From Bacillus sp. AFS037270 (GTDB taxonomy: Bacteria; Bacillota; Bacilli; Bacillales_B; DSM-18226): 51,329 nt of DNA. Shown piece by piece: positions 23,403 through 32,453 of the stretch. The notes below the pieces were generated by a model. It saw only the letters and a list, made by a program, of their open reading frames with translations, was not told the DNA's origin and ran no database searches. Both the position numbers and the translations under genes were made by a program. The stretch is taken from contig NZ_NUNF01000023.1 in NCBI RefSeq assembly GCF_002585305.1, positions 14,339-65,667 on the forward strand, given 5' to 3'. The number at the start of each line of letters is the position of its first letter. Position 1 is the first letter of the stretch.

Positions 23403-23429
23403 AAAAAGGAGCCTGTTTTGACAGACTCC
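23403..23429 (-). terminator. Terminator of the metallophosphatase gene
   Basis: On the minus strand GGAGTCTGT pairs with ACAGGCTCC around CAAA, with one mismatch, followed by TTTTT. It lies between the phosphatase stop and the permease start. Confidence 0.65.
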
Positions 23430-23516
23430 ACCACAAATCAACATATGTATTATATGTTTTATTGTATTAAACTATACATAGGATGTAAAGGGTCTATTCC
23501 TAAAGTTCTAAGGTAT

Positions 23517-24629
23517 TTACAAACCTAATTTCTTAATAAAATCAACCATCTCCTCATGCTCCTCTTTTACTAGTCTATATAATCCTTTATCTGTTTTGAC
23601 TAGAGATTTTCCATTTTCGTCGGCAATTGATTTTGTGTATGATTTTTGGGCAACTATCTGCCATTTTCCGTTTCGGTGGCTTAATTTAAGATCAATGATT
23701 CCAAGTCTGCTACCAAAGGCAGCAGCCATTACGACAGGTTTACCGTTGATTTCTCCTGTCTCCAAATTAGTATTTGGCAGATTTTTATAGACAGGACCTG
23801 GGAATACGCTATGTGAATGACCTGCTAAAACAACATCGATTTCAGGGATTTGAGTTAAGTAGTAAACGGCGTTTTCCGTATCATCTTGATATGGTTCACT
23901 ACTAATCCCTGTATGGGCTAGTGCGATAATAATATCAGCACCTTGAGCCTTTATAATTGGTACAAACTCCTTAGCTGTTTCAACCATTGGTTTCGCAAAC
24001 ACTTTTCCTTCAAGATTTGCCTTGTCCCACTTCATTATATGGGTAGGCATCAAGGCGATAACGCCAATTTTCAGTTCATGTGGTTTACCGCTCTGATCAA
24101 CTATTTTTCTTTTTAAAATGGTATATGGTTTAAAGTAGGGTTTATTTGTTTTTACCGAAAACACATTTGCATTAAGGACAGGCATCTTTGCCCCCTTTAA
24201 AGCAGTCTTTAAAAAGCCTAATCCGTAGTTAAATTCATGATTTCCAATCGCAATTGCATCATATTTTAAATAATTAAATGCCCGGTAAACGGGATGTGTT
24301 TTTCCTTTATGCATTCCTCTGATTCTGGCCAAATACTCGCCTAGTGGATTTCCCTTTAAATGGTCTCCATCATCAAATAACAAAGTGTTTTTACTTTCCT
24401 TACGTGCTTCCCTGATAAGTGTTGACGTTTTAACCAGACCTATTCGATTGTCTACTTTTGTTTGATAGTAATCATAATTTATCAAATCCGCATGTATATC
24501 AGTCGTTTCTAAAATCCGCAAATCGACCAATGTCTGACTAGTTATTCCTGTCTCGGCTGCAAAAGTATTAGATGTATAAGTAAAGAAAATAATCGGAAGA
24601 GAAAGTAAAATTATTATTCTTCTTTTCAT
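23517..24629 (-). CDS. Secreted calcineurin-like metallophosphatase (N-terminal domain of CpdB/YfkN/5'-nucleotidase type)
   Basis: 370 residues. A signal peptide (MKRRIIILLSLPIIFF ending around TFAAE) is followed by a metallophosphatase domain with the two-metal motifs TTDIHADL, FDDGDHLKG, IGNHEFNYG, IALAHTG and LAGHSHSVF. Homologous cyclic-nucleotide phosphodiesterases usually have a second 5'-nucleotidase domain of about 200 residues. This one ends soon after the first domain, with no anchor or sorting motif. The probable role is release of phosphate from extracellular nucleotides. It is a single gene with its own terminator. Confidence 0.85.
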   Translation of the reverse strand: MKRRIIILLSLPIIFFTYTSNTFAAETGITSQTLVDLRILETTDIHADLINYDYYQTKVDNRIGLVKTSTLIREARKESKNTLLFDDGDHLKGNPLGEYLARIRGMHKGKTHPVYRAFNYLKYDAIAIGNHEFNYGLGFLKTALKGAKMPVLNANVFSVKTNKPYFKPYTILKRKIVDQSGKPHELKIGVIALMPTHIMKWDKANLEGKVFAKPMVETAKEFVPIIKAQGADIIIALAHTGISSEPYQDDTENAVYYLTQIPEIDVVLAGHSHSVFPGPVYKNLPNTNLETGEINGKPVVMAAAFGSRLGIIDLKLSHRNGKWQIVAQKSYTKSIADENGKSLVKTDKGLYRLVKEEHEEMVDFIKKLGL

Positions 24630-24763
24630 AATAATTACCTCCTACATGTCTTGGTGTAGAGTAATCTTAGTATTGGTTTTTCTTTTCAATTTATCCACGT
24701 CAGTTGCATATGCATGCATGAAACTCTAGAAAGTGATTTCGCTAAAAATATTTAAATCCAAAC

Positions 24764-24794
24764 AAAAGCCAGCCAACTAATTGGCTGGCTTTTT
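24764..24794 (-). terminator. Terminator overlapping the 3' end of the MMPL gene
   Basis: AAAAGCCAGCCAA pairs with TTGGCTGGCTTTT around a 4-base loop; T and A runs on both sides allow termination in either direction. The stop codon of the transporter gene lies in the loop (24777-24779). Confidence 0.82.
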
Positions 24795-26954
24795 ACTCCG
24801 ATTCTGCTGACGTTTTAAATGATGGCCAAAGAACCACCAATTCCAATCACCCAAAAGCCTCATTAAAGCTGGAACTAAGACCATTCTGATAATGGTTGCA
24901 TCAATAAAAATGGCAATTGCTATACCCACCCCAAGCTGCTTTACCGGCATAACCCCTGTAAAAGCAAACGCCCCAGTTACGACAATCATGATAGCAGCCG
25001 CAGAGGTGATGATTTTACTAGTAAAGGTTAGCCCGGAAATAGTGGCTAAGGTATTGTTACCTGTTTGAAGGTAAAATTCCTGAATCCTAGAGATAAGAAA
25101 GACCTCATAGTCCATAGAAAGTCCGAAGACGAGAGTGAATACAAATACAGGTAGAATTAAGGCAATATCAACAGGTCTCATTCCAAAATGACCCTGTTGG
25201 AAGATCCAAACTACAATCCCGAAAGTACAGCTCAAGCTCAATACATTCATAAAGATCGCCTTAAGAGGAATCAAAATGGAACGAAACGCAGCCATTAATA
25301 TTACAATGGTTGATAACACAATTAACAGTAATCCATAGGGTGCCTTTTGATAGATCTCGGCAAAAATCTCTTGTTCAAATTTGATAGGACCACCAAAAAA
25401 GGCTTGGACGCCAAGTTTTCTTTGTGACCAATCCTTTACCCAATCCCTAGCTTTTGCAGAATGCTCTTCAGTGTTTAAATAAACTTCCAAAAGTATTTCA
25501 TTGTTTCTGATAAAGTATTCTTTTAATGGAGCAAGCTGCGCTGTGTCCCCATGTTGGAAAAACTGATATAGCTTTTCTTCATCCCTTATTCCTGTTGCAG
25601 AATAAGGGGAATTCACGGTATTAACGAGCTTATCCTTTTCAATTGAGCGGATAATTGTACTTATTTTTTTAAAATTATTCCTTTTTGTAACCGGCCCATT
25701 TGTTTTAAGCACAATCGTTACTTTTTTTTCGTCTCGTTTCTCACTTGCAATAAAATGCTCCTGGAATGTTTCAAGTGCTAACCGAGAAGGGTAATTGGCT
25801 GGCAGAGAATCCGTACCAGGAATGGCCAAAACCAATTGCTTTACTGGTGCTAGTCCAGCTAAGAGAATGGCGAGTGAGAGAACAACCATGATAATCGGAT
25901 GATTCATCACCATTTGGGCAAATCGGTACCAAATGCTATTTTCCTGTTCCATAACTCGAAGCACACTAAATTTATTTATACTTTTCCCTAACAGTGAAAG
26001 TAATGCTGGTAGAAAGGTTAAGGCTGAAAACGCAGAAATTAGGACTACCAGCATCCCCCCTAGGGCAACATTTTGAAAGATGTCGATTTTAATAAACCAG
26101 AGCCCAGAAAGGCCTATAAAAACACAAAGTCCCGAGAAGATAATCGATCGTCCAGCTGTTCTAACAGTTACTTCAATTGCTTCATGAATGGATTTGGTTT
26201 GCAATTCCTCCTTGTAGCGGTTAATGAACAATAAGGCAAAATCAATACTTAAGGCAAGACCAATCATAGGAACAATGTTAAGAATAAAGATCGTTAAATC
26301 AAATTGATAACTAAAGAAGTAGACGGTGCCCATCGTGATTAAGATGGAAACCACTCCAATAACAATTGGAAGGGCGGCAGCGACAAGGCCTCCAAATGCA
26401 AAGATAAGCACTACTAATGCGATCGGCAGACCAATCATCTCTGCCTTTCGTAAATCTTCTTGGCTGGCAACATTTAAGTCCTGAACGATTATTGGTTCTC
26501 CAGTCATCGTAACCTTTAAACCATGTTGGTTTTTAAGAATCCTTTTTAATTTTGCGATTTCCTCTCCAAGATTCTCGGCCTTTTTGTCAAAAGTAAGCAG
26601 CCCATAGGCATAATTGTCTTTAATCATTCCATCACTATCAAAGGGAGAGGTGATATCTCTGGCAGAGTCAAAGTTAGAAAGCCTACTAAATGTATTTTGG
26701 ATAAACTGATGAAATTCCTTATCTTTGATTGTTTTTTCTCTCTCGAAAATCAGGATAATGGAGGATTTAGGATGCCCAAAGTCTTTTTCGAGGATTTTTC
26801 TTGTTTGATTATATTCTCCCTTGTATTCAAAGCCATTCCCGCTTAAAACAGTAGGTAATTTAAGGGCAAAAAGGCCGAAAAAAAGAATAACTGCTATCCA
26901 AATGAGCAGTACCCATTTGCGATTCCTGTAGATAAAACTTCCTAATTTATCCAA
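24777..26954 (-). CDS. MMPL/RND-family transporter (YdfJ-like)
   Basis: 725 residues with about 12 membrane spans in the RND layout: one N-terminal span, an extracytoplasmic loop (about 35-170), a cluster of spans, a second loop (about 385-540) and a second cluster. The family segments SIDFALLFINRYKEEL and SMDYEVFLISRIQEFY are present. The start is a TTG with AAAGGAGG eight bases upstream. Members export lipids or toxic compounds using the proton gradient. It stands alone, with no regulator or lipid-synthesis genes beside it. Confidence 0.88.
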   Translation of the reverse strand: MDKLGSFIYRNRKWVLLIWIAVILFFGLFALKLPTVLSGNGFEYKGEYNQTRKILEKDFGHPKSSIILIFEREKTIKDKEFHQFIQNTFSRLSNFDSARDITSPFDSDGMIKDNYAYGLLTFDKKAENLGEEIAKLKRILKNQHGLKVTMTGEPIIVQDLNVASQEDLRKAEMIGLPIALVVLIFAFGGLVAAALPIVIGVVSILITMGTVYFFSYQFDLTIFILNIVPMIGLALSIDFALLFINRYKEELQTKSIHEAIEVTVRTAGRSIIFSGLCVFIGLSGLWFIKIDIFQNVALGGMLVVLISAFSALTFLPALLSLLGKSINKFSVLRVMEQENSIWYRFAQMVMNHPIIMVVLSLAILLAGLAPVKQLVLAIPGTDSLPANYPSRLALETFQEHFIASEKRDEKKVTIVLKTNGPVTKRNNFKKISTIIRSIEKDKLVNTVNSPYSATGIRDEEKLYQFFQHGDTAQLAPLKEYFIRNNEILLEVYLNTEEHSAKARDWVKDWSQRKLGVQAFFGGPIKFEQEIFAEIYQKAPYGLLLIVLSTIVILMAAFRSILIPLKAIFMNVLSLSCTFGIVVWIFQQGHFGMRPVDIALILPVFVFTLVFGLSMDYEVFLISRIQEFYLQTGNNTLATISGLTFTSKIITSAAAIMIVVTGAFAFTGVMPVKQLGVGIAIAIFIDATIIRMVLVPALMRLLGDWNWWFFGHHLKRQQNRSKKPAN

Positions 26955-27009
26955 TGTGTTGGCCTCCTTTAAAGAATCATCCCTTTTTGTTCTAAATCAG
27001 GATTTGAAA

Positions 27010-27029
27010 AAGGTGCTTCCGCTTTTCGT
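27010..27029 (+). repeat. Possible degenerate copy of the dispersed repeat
   Basis: AAGGTGCTTCCGCTTTTCGT resembles the right end of the dispersed repeat. Only about 20 bp match and the last bases differ, so this may be a decayed remnant or chance. Confidence 0.35.
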
Positions 27030-27080
27030 AATTTTTTCCCTAATTCAATTTGAAAATTCACTAGATAATTAATATGAAAA

Positions 27081-27110
27081 AATGTTCAAAGTAAGTATCA
27101 CAAATGTAAA
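27081..27110. promoter_or_regulatory. Possible DeoR site upstream of deoR
   Basis: AATGTTCA (27081-27088) and CACAAATGTAAA (27099-27110) match, in mixed orientation, the repeat halves found upstream of deoC at 28151-28187. Autoregulation is inferred. Confidence 0.4.
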
Positions 27111-27177
27111 AGATCAGTGAATTACATCCCAGTTATTTGTTACAATAAAGAAAATCAAAAACTGTATAGGTGATAAA

Positions 27178-28116
27178 ATGGAACAAGATAAATTGAACAA
27201 AGTTATTGAAGCGGCGAAGTTATATTATTTATTGGATTATAACCAAAATGACATTGCTAAGATTTTGGGTGTTTCCCGTCCAACTGTATCACGTTTGTTA
27301 CAGCAGGCAAAGAGTGAGGGCATAGTCAAAATTTCTATAATGGACCCGACTGAGAATGTTGAAAATTTAGCTTCCCAATTAGAAAAAAAGTTCCATTTAA
27401 AAAAAGCGATTGTCGCTTCTATACCACAATATGAAGAACATATAATTAAAAATTATCTTGGTGAAATGGCTGCGAATTACTTGGAGGGCATTGTTAAAGA
27501 TGAGGACATTATCGGAGTTACATGGGGGACGACTCTCTATCATATTGCAATTGAACTAAGACAGAAATTTGTAAAAAACGTCAAAGTTGTCCAATTAAAA
27601 GGCGGTGTAAGTCATGCGGAAACCAATACATATGCATCAGAGATTCTATATCTATTTGGTAAGGCATTCAATACGACACCACTAAATCTTCCCTTGCCTG
27701 CCATAGTCGATCATGTAGTTGTAAAACAAGCAATGGAGGCAGACCGCCATATCCGAAGAATTTTAGAAATGGGAAAACAGGCTAATATTGCTCTGTTTAC
27801 AATAGGATCGATTAAGACAGACTCTTTATTGTTTCAATTAGGATATTTTACTGACAGTGATTTGGAATCACTTTCTGGCAAGGCAGTTGGTGATATTTGT
27901 TCGCGATTCTTTGATAAGGATGGACAAATTTGTAATGAGAGCTTAAATGAAAGGACCTTGGGTGTGAATCTTGATGAGCTAAGTAAGAAAGAATATTCCA
28001 TTGTTGTAGCTGGGGGACCCAACAAAATAGATGGAATTTATGGTGCCTTAATCGGAAAATATGCAAATGTTCTCATTACCGATCAATTTACGGCAAAATT
28101 CCTGATTGATAAATAG
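27178..28116 (+). CDS. deoR: DeoR, SorC-family regulator of deoxyribonucleoside catabolism
   Basis: 312 residues. An N-terminal helix-turn-helix (YNQNDIAKILGVSRPTVSRLLQQAKSEGIVKISI, about 21-54) is followed by a SorC sugar-binding domain (GVTWGTTLYHIA, VVQLKGGVS, VVAGGPNKIDGIYGALIGKYANVLITDQFTAKFLI). In B. subtilis the orthologous repressor is released by deoxyribose-5-phosphate. ATG 27178 has AGGTGAT upstream. deoC follows with a repeat-bearing promoter region between the genes. Confidence 0.87.
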   Translation: MEQDKLNKVIEAAKLYYLLDYNQNDIAKILGVSRPTVSRLLQQAKSEGIVKISIMDPTENVENLASQLEKKFHLKKAIVASIPQYEEHIIKNYLGEMAANYLEGIVKDEDIIGVTWGTTLYHIAIELRQKFVKNVKVVQLKGGVSHAETNTYASEILYLFGKAFNTTPLNLPLPAIVDHVVVKQAMEADRHIRRILEMGKQANIALFTIGSIKTDSLLFQLGYFTDSDLESLSGKAVGDICSRFFDKDGQICNESLNERTLGVNLDELSKKEYSIVVAGGPNKIDGIYGALIGKYANVLITDQFTAKFLIDK

Positions 28117-28150
28117 TAATACATTTATTGTTATATATGAAGATGTTGAT

Positions 28151-28187
28151 TTTACATTTGTTCATATAGATGTTTACAAATGTTCAT
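28151..28187. promoter_or_regulatory. Candidate DeoR operator repeats before deoC
   Basis: Two 15-bp direct repeats, TTTACATTTGTTCAT (28151-28165) and TTTACAAATGTTCAT (28173-28187), are spaced 22 bp start to start, about two helical turns. The ATTTG/AAATG part also makes an inverted pair. Binding by DeoR is inferred. Confidence 0.5.
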
Positions 28188-28264
28188 GTCGTTTGTTATA
28201 GTTATGTTGTTATAAAAATGGATATAGAATCTGTATAACAAAAAAATATCAGGGGGAAATTAAG

Positions 28265-28939
28265 ATGACTCAAAATATTGTCAAAATGATAGATCATACA
28301 TTATTAAAAGCAGATGCAACGAAAGAAGAAATCCTTAAAATTATCAATGAGGCGAAAGAGTATTTATTTGCATCTGTATGTGTTAATCCAACATGGGTTA
28401 AAACAGCAGCTGAACTGCTTGCTGATACTCCTGAAGTAAAGGTATGTACAGTGATTGGATTTCCATTAGGAGCATCAACAACAGAAACAAAGGCATTTGA
28501 AACGAAAAATGCGATCGAAAACGGTGCGGATGAGGTGGATATGGTCATCAACATTTCTGCGCTAAAGGACCAACAGGATGAAATAGTTGAAAAAGATATT
28601 CGTGCTGTCGTTGAGGCGGCAAAGGGTAAAGCACTAGTTAAGGTAATTATTGAAACATGCTTACTGACAGACGCAGAAAAGATTAGGGCTTGTGAACTTG
28701 CTGTTAAAGCAGGGGCTGACTTTGTTAAAACTTCAACTGGATTCTCGACAGGCGGAGCAACTGCCCCGGATATCCGTTTAATGCGTCAAACAGTAGGGGC
28801 TAACGTTGGAGTCAAGGCTTCAGGCGGTGTTAGAAGCCGTGAAGATGCGTTGGCGATGGTGGAAGCTGGAGCTACCCGCATTGGTGCTAGTTCAGGTGTT
28901 TCCATTGCTAAGGGGGAACTTTCTAATAACAACTATTAA
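28265..28939 (+). CDS. deoC: Deoxyribose-phosphate aldolase
   Basis: 224 residues, normal length. It cleaves 2-deoxyribose-5-phosphate to glyceraldehyde-3-phosphate and acetaldehyde. Motifs are [12 protein letters not shown] at the N-terminus, [28 protein letters not shown], the Schiff-base lysine in [13 protein letters not shown] and the second lysine in [15 protein letters not shown] precedes ATG 28265. xapX follows in the same transcript. Confidence 0.95.
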   Translation: MTQNIVKMIDHTLLKADATKEEILKIINEAKEYLFASVCVNPTWVKTAAELLADTPEVKVCTVIGFPLGASTTETKAFETKNAIENGADEVDMVINISALKDQQDEIVEKDIRAVVEAAKGKALVKVIIETCLLTDAEKIRACELAVKAGADFVKTSTGFSTGGATAPDIRLMRQTVGANVGVKASGGVRSREDALAMVEAGATRIGASSGVSIAKGELSNNNY

Positions 28940-28960
28940 TTAAATGTGAGGGTAACATTT

Positions 28961-29131
28961 ATGAAAGAAGTTATATTGGCCTTAATTGCTGGATTAATTG
29001 TAGGAATGTTATTTAGGTTCTTAAAATTACCTTTACCAGCACCGCCTGTATTTTCTGCCGTAATAGGTGTATTTGGTGTTTATTTTGGCGGTGTTGTTCT
29101 AGATTGGATAATGAAGTTAGTACGTCATTAA
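28961..29131 (+). CDS. XapX-domain small membrane protein
   Basis: 56 residues from ATG 28961, behind TGAGGGT; a GTG at 28946 would extend it by five residues but lacks a ribosome binding site. Two membrane helices flank the KLPLPAPPVFSAVIG segment that defines the XapX family (named for a gene next to xanthosine phosphorylase). It starts 21 bp after deoC, which suggests a link to nucleoside breakdown, but no function is known to me. Confidence 0.8.
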   Translation: MKEVILALIAGLIVGMLFRFLKLPLPAPPVFSAVIGVFGVYFGGVVLDWIMKLVRH

Positions 29132-29152
29132 TTTTTAGCTGAATGGCCAAAT

Positions 29153-29197
29153 AAAAAAAGAGAAGCTATTTTTATTGAATAACTTCTCTTTTTTTTA
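29153..29197 (+). terminator. Terminator after xapX
   Basis: AAAAAAGAGAAG pairs with CTTCTCTTTTTT around an A/T-rich loop, ending in eight T. Confidence 0.82.
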
Positions 29198-29241
29198 TTT
29201 ATCGGAAGAAGAGTAAATATAAAAATTAAGGAATGAGAATT

Positions 29242-30045
29242 ATGTTAAAAAGGATCGGTTTCATCGGGGCAGGAAAAATGGCTCAAGCTATGATAGAGGG
29301 AATAGTAAAAGCAAATGGGGTTACTAAAGACAATATAATGGCTAGTGCTGCAACTGAAAGGACACTAAAGGCCGTTTCTGAAAAATATGGTATTCTTGGA
29401 TCATTAAACAATAAGGATGTGGCAAGGTTTGCTGACATTCTCATTCTAGCAGTGAAACCTGACCAGCACGCAGGAATTATCAATGAAATTAAGAATGAAA
29501 TAAATCAAGATACTATTATTGTTACGATCGCAGCGGGGATTACTTTAGGAGACATTGAACGTTTATTTGGTTTACAGGTTAAATCCGTACGGACTATGCC
29601 TAATACCCCTTCGTTAGTGGGGGAAGGAATGAGTGCCCTTTGTCCAAATAAATATATCACTGAGGAAGAGCTAATGGCGGTAGAACAATTGTTTCAATCC
29701 TTTGGTCAAACGGAGCGTTTGGAGGAGAACCTAATGGATGCGGTACCGTCTATCAGTGGTTCATCACCGGCCTATGTCTATATGTTAATAGAAGCAATGG
29801 CGGATGGGGGAGTACGACAAGGAATTCCACGAGATAAGGCCTATCGGCTGGCGGCACAAGCTGTACTTGGGGCTGCCAAGATGGTTCTGGAAACAGGCAG
29901 ACACCCCGGAGAGTTGAAAGATCAAGTTTGTACACCCGGGGGAGCAACAATTGAAGCAGTTGCAACTCTTGAAAGTAAACAATTTCGGGGAGCAATCATT
30001 GCAGCAATGGAGAGCTGTACCAGTAAGGTGAAAAATTTAGCATGA
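29242..30045 (+). CDS. proC: Pyrroline-5-carboxylate reductase
   Basis: 267 residues from ATG 29242; the earlier ATG at 29233 overlaps the AAGGA ribosome binding site. It reduces pyrroline-5-carboxylate to proline with NAD(P)H. It has the Rossmann motif GFIGAGKMAQAMIEG, AVKPDQ, MPNTPSLVGEGMS and the C-terminal helix segment with DAVPSISGSSPAYVYMLIEAMADGGV, then VCTPGGATIEAV. It is monocistronic. Firmicutes often have several paralogues, so this copy may not be the only one. Confidence 0.92.
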   Translation: MLKRIGFIGAGKMAQAMIEGIVKANGVTKDNIMASAATERTLKAVSEKYGILGSLNNKDVARFADILILAVKPDQHAGIINEIKNEINQDTIIVTIAAGITLGDIERLFGLQVKSVRTMPNTPSLVGEGMSALCPNKYITEEELMAVEQLFQSFGQTERLEENLMDAVPSISGSSPAYVYMLIEAMADGGVRQGIPRDKAYRLAAQAVLGAAKMVLETGRHPGELKDQVCTPGGATIEAVATLESKQFRGAIIAAMESCTSKVKNLA

Positions 30046-30054
30046 TATTATCTT

Positions 30055-30081
30055 GGATTCCATAATAGGAATCCTTTTTTT
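30055..30081 (+). terminator. Terminator after proC
   Basis: GGATTCC (30055-30061) pairs with GGAATCC (30068-30074), followed by seven T. Confidence 0.8.
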
Positions 30082-30231
30082 ATATTTTTTTAAAAAATTC
30101 GACCTTTTTCGACCCTTTCCGTAGTATTTCTTATCAATTCATAATACACTCAAGATAAACACAGACTTATCACTAAAGAGTAGTACCAAAGTGATCAGTT
30201 TCCCCTAATTAAATTGAGGTGCAGGCAGTTA

Positions 30232-31410
30232 ATGGACTTAAATAAATATAAGTATTCACTTGTTCTAAAGGTAAACAGTCAGTTGTCTATGTGGTTTTAC
30301 ACCAAGTCCGAAATCAGCAATTTAGAAGTTTATCGATTTCTACATTCCCTTTACAGCAGTGCAGGGACGTTACAGTTAGTCGGTCTCCACCAGCTAATTG
30401 GATTTTTATTAGAGCAAATCAAAGCAGAAGAGGAAAGACTTTGGGAAAAAGAAGAATTACGAACGTTTTTAGATGGATTATTTAATCTGACAAATGAATA
30501 TGAAATTCTCTCTAATAAGGAAGCGGTGAAACATATTGTGCGCCGCCATGACGAAAATGTTCCACTCATTCAAATCATCGATGATGATATTTCGATGCTC
30601 ATTCTTCTCAAAGCTGCCTTGGAGGAAAAGGGTTGGATAGTAGTTGTAAATACAGACCCTGCTAAGGCAATTTCGCAATACTACGATTTAAATCCTGACT
30701 GTGTAATTATCGATATAAATTTACATGGAATCAGTGGACTCAAGTTACTGGAGGAGATTGAGCATCATACACATCAACACTTTGTATCGAAAATTATGAT
30801 TAGTTTGATGAATGACCGGGAAACAAGAATCAAGGCATTCAAACTTGGTGCCGATGATTTTATTGAAAAACCGATTGATGTAGAAGAATTGACTGTTCGG
30901 ATTGTCCGTCATTTAAAAAGAAAAGAATTATTTAATCAAGCCCTATCAGCAGCAAAAGCAGACAGCGATCCACATGAGGAAATCGTAAATGACTGGACGG
31001 ACGACATAACCAAAAGAAAATTATTTGTTTCTATCATTGATGATGATCCTATTATTAGGACCATGCTGATGCGAATTCTTAATGTAATGGATTTTTCTAA
31101 TTTTGATGTAAGTTTAGCGGAATTTGGAGATGGGGTACAGTTTTTCAAATCAAATAGATTAGAGGAAAAAGGAGACCATTTTTTAATAATTGACGGTGTG
31201 ATGCCAATAATGGATGGGATTGAAGTTTTACAAAAGGTCCAAAAGATAAAAAGTAGTCATAAAGTTCATGTCCTTATGCTGACCGGGAGAAAAAGCGAAG
31301 CAGATATTGAAAAGGCCTTAGCGCTTGGCGCTGATGATTATGTCACTAAACCCTTTAGCATTAAGGAGCTGCAGGCTAGAATACAAAGGTTAATTAAAAG
31401 GATGAATTAA
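30232..31410 (+). CDS. Response regulator with HPt-like and two receiver domains
   Basis: 392 residues from ATG 30232 (GAGGTG upstream; an in-frame TTG at 30214 is less likely). Residues 1-100 have an HPt-like helix with H38 in RFLHSLYSSAGTLQL, resembling phosphotransfer domains. The first receiver (about 107-230) has IIDDD, CVIIDINLHGISG and ADDFIEKP. The second (about 265-391) has IIDDDP, FLIIDGVMPIMDG, MLTGRKS and ADDYVTKPF. There is no DNA-binding or enzymatic output domain, so the protein should act by phosphotransfer or protein contact. It is the first gene of the exopolysaccharide-type cluster. The HPt call is inference. Confidence 0.82.
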   Translation: MDLNKYKYSLVLKVNSQLSMWFYTKSEISNLEVYRFLHSLYSSAGTLQLVGLHQLIGFLLEQIKAEEERLWEKEELRTFLDGLFNLTNEYEILSNKEAVKHIVRRHDENVPLIQIIDDDISMLILLKAALEEKGWIVVVNTDPAKAISQYYDLNPDCVIIDINLHGISGLKLLEEIEHHTHQHFVSKIMISLMNDRETRIKAFKLGADDFIEKPIDVEELTVRIVRHLKRKELFNQALSAAKADSDPHEEIVNDWTDDITKRKLFVSIIDDDPIIRTMLMRILNVMDFSNFDVSLAEFGDGVQFFKSNRLEEKGDHFLIIDGVMPIMDGIEVLQKVQKIKSSHKVHVLMLTGRKSEADIEKALALGADDYVTKPFSIKELQARIQRLIKRMN

Positions 31411-31411
31411 T

Positions 31412-32449
31412 TTGTTTACAGATGAGTTGCTGTTCCTTTCCGTTTTAACCCTATCCTTAGTAGGGATTCTTGTGTTTTTGCTTGGGTACTTAACAATCAG
31501 AAAAATAATTGAGATTCAGAAAAGGAAAAAGATTGAACATTATCGTGAAATCTATAATCCTCTTATTTCTTCGATCTTAATTGAGGGTAGTTTTTCAAGG
31601 AAACTAACTCCAGAAACGGTTATACAACAAAAGGCCCTTGAACAATTGCTAAGCAGGTACACAAAGGTAATCGAAGGGGATGAGGAAAAGAATCGTTTAT
31701 CAAAACTAGCATCGATGTACTTATCGGATTATTATCAAAAGCGGCTTCAAAGCCACAAATGGAGTACTAGAATGAATACTCTTTATCATATTGAGGATTT
31801 TAATATGATAAACCTTATGGAAGATGTTTTCAGGTTATTAAACAGGAAACAACTTACACACCAAGAGAAGATTCATATCTTGAGAATATTGGCTTTATTT
31901 CAATTTTCTAAGCTATTTGACCTGTTGACCACTAAATATCAAGACCTAACCGAATTTGATTATCGCCATATCCTAATGCCATTAGAACAGAAGAAATTTG
32001 ACCAATATGTACTCCATTTTCATCAAGCAGGCTTGCCGCTTCAAAAAGCAATAATGGATGTGATTGCAAGTAAGCGAGAGGTCAGCTATAACCATTTCTT
32101 AGAGAAAACTTTCTCGAGCTATTCTGGAGAAATAAGGTTAAGGGCCTTAAAGGCATTGGCCGAAATTGGATATGTAAAGAATAGTGATCCATACTTAGAA
32201 CTTCTCTATTCAGATAAATGGGAAGAACGAATGGTTGCAATCAAATTAATTGGTTCATTGAAAGAAGAAAAAGCAATACCGAGGTTGATTGAGCTAATGC
32301 ATGACAGGACTTGGTGGGTTCGGTCACAGGCTGGACAGGCCATCAGTCAATTTAGCCACGGTAAAGAGATCCTTCGAACTGTTTTAGATTCGTCAAAAGA
32401 TACATTTGCAAAAGATATGGCCTGGGAATGGCTGCATAAAGGGGTATAA
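31412..32449 (+). CDS. Membrane-anchored HEAT-repeat protein
   Basis: 345 residues from TTG 31412, two bases after the previous stop, with AAGGATG upstream. One N-terminal membrane helix (LLFLSVLTLSLVGILVFLLGYLTI) is followed by a basic linker and helical repeats. HEAT/PBS-lyase-like repeats are clear at about 235-340 (RLRALKALAEIGYVKNSDPYLELLYSDKWEERMVAIKLIGSLKEEKAIPRLIELM-type pattern, given here only in part as ALKALAEIGY, AIKLIGSLKEEKAIPRLIEL). It is probably a cytosolic-facing scaffold linking the regulator to the synthase. No enzyme motif is seen. Confidence 0.72.
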   Translation: MFTDELLFLSVLTLSLVGILVFLLGYLTIRKIIEIQKRKKIEHYREIYNPLISSILIEGSFSRKLTPETVIQQKALEQLLSRYTKVIEGDEEKNRLSKLASMYLSDYYQKRLQSHKWSTRMNTLYHIEDFNMINLMEDVFRLLNRKQLTHQEKIHILRILALFQFSKLFDLLTTKYQDLTEFDYRHILMPLEQKKFDQYVLHFHQAGLPLQKAIMDVIASKREVSYNHFLEKTFSSYSGEIRLRALKALAEIGYVKNSDPYLELLYSDKWEERMVAIKLIGSLKEEKAIPRLIELMHDRTWWVRSQAGQAISQFSHGKEILRTVLDSSKDTFAKDMAWEWLHKGV

Positions 32450-32453
32450 ACGG

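Noticed and set aside
32406..32453. Earlier ATG for the glycosyltransferase inside the HEAT gene
   Set aside because: The ATG at 32454 has a good ribosome binding site and gives the usual N-terminal membrane span.
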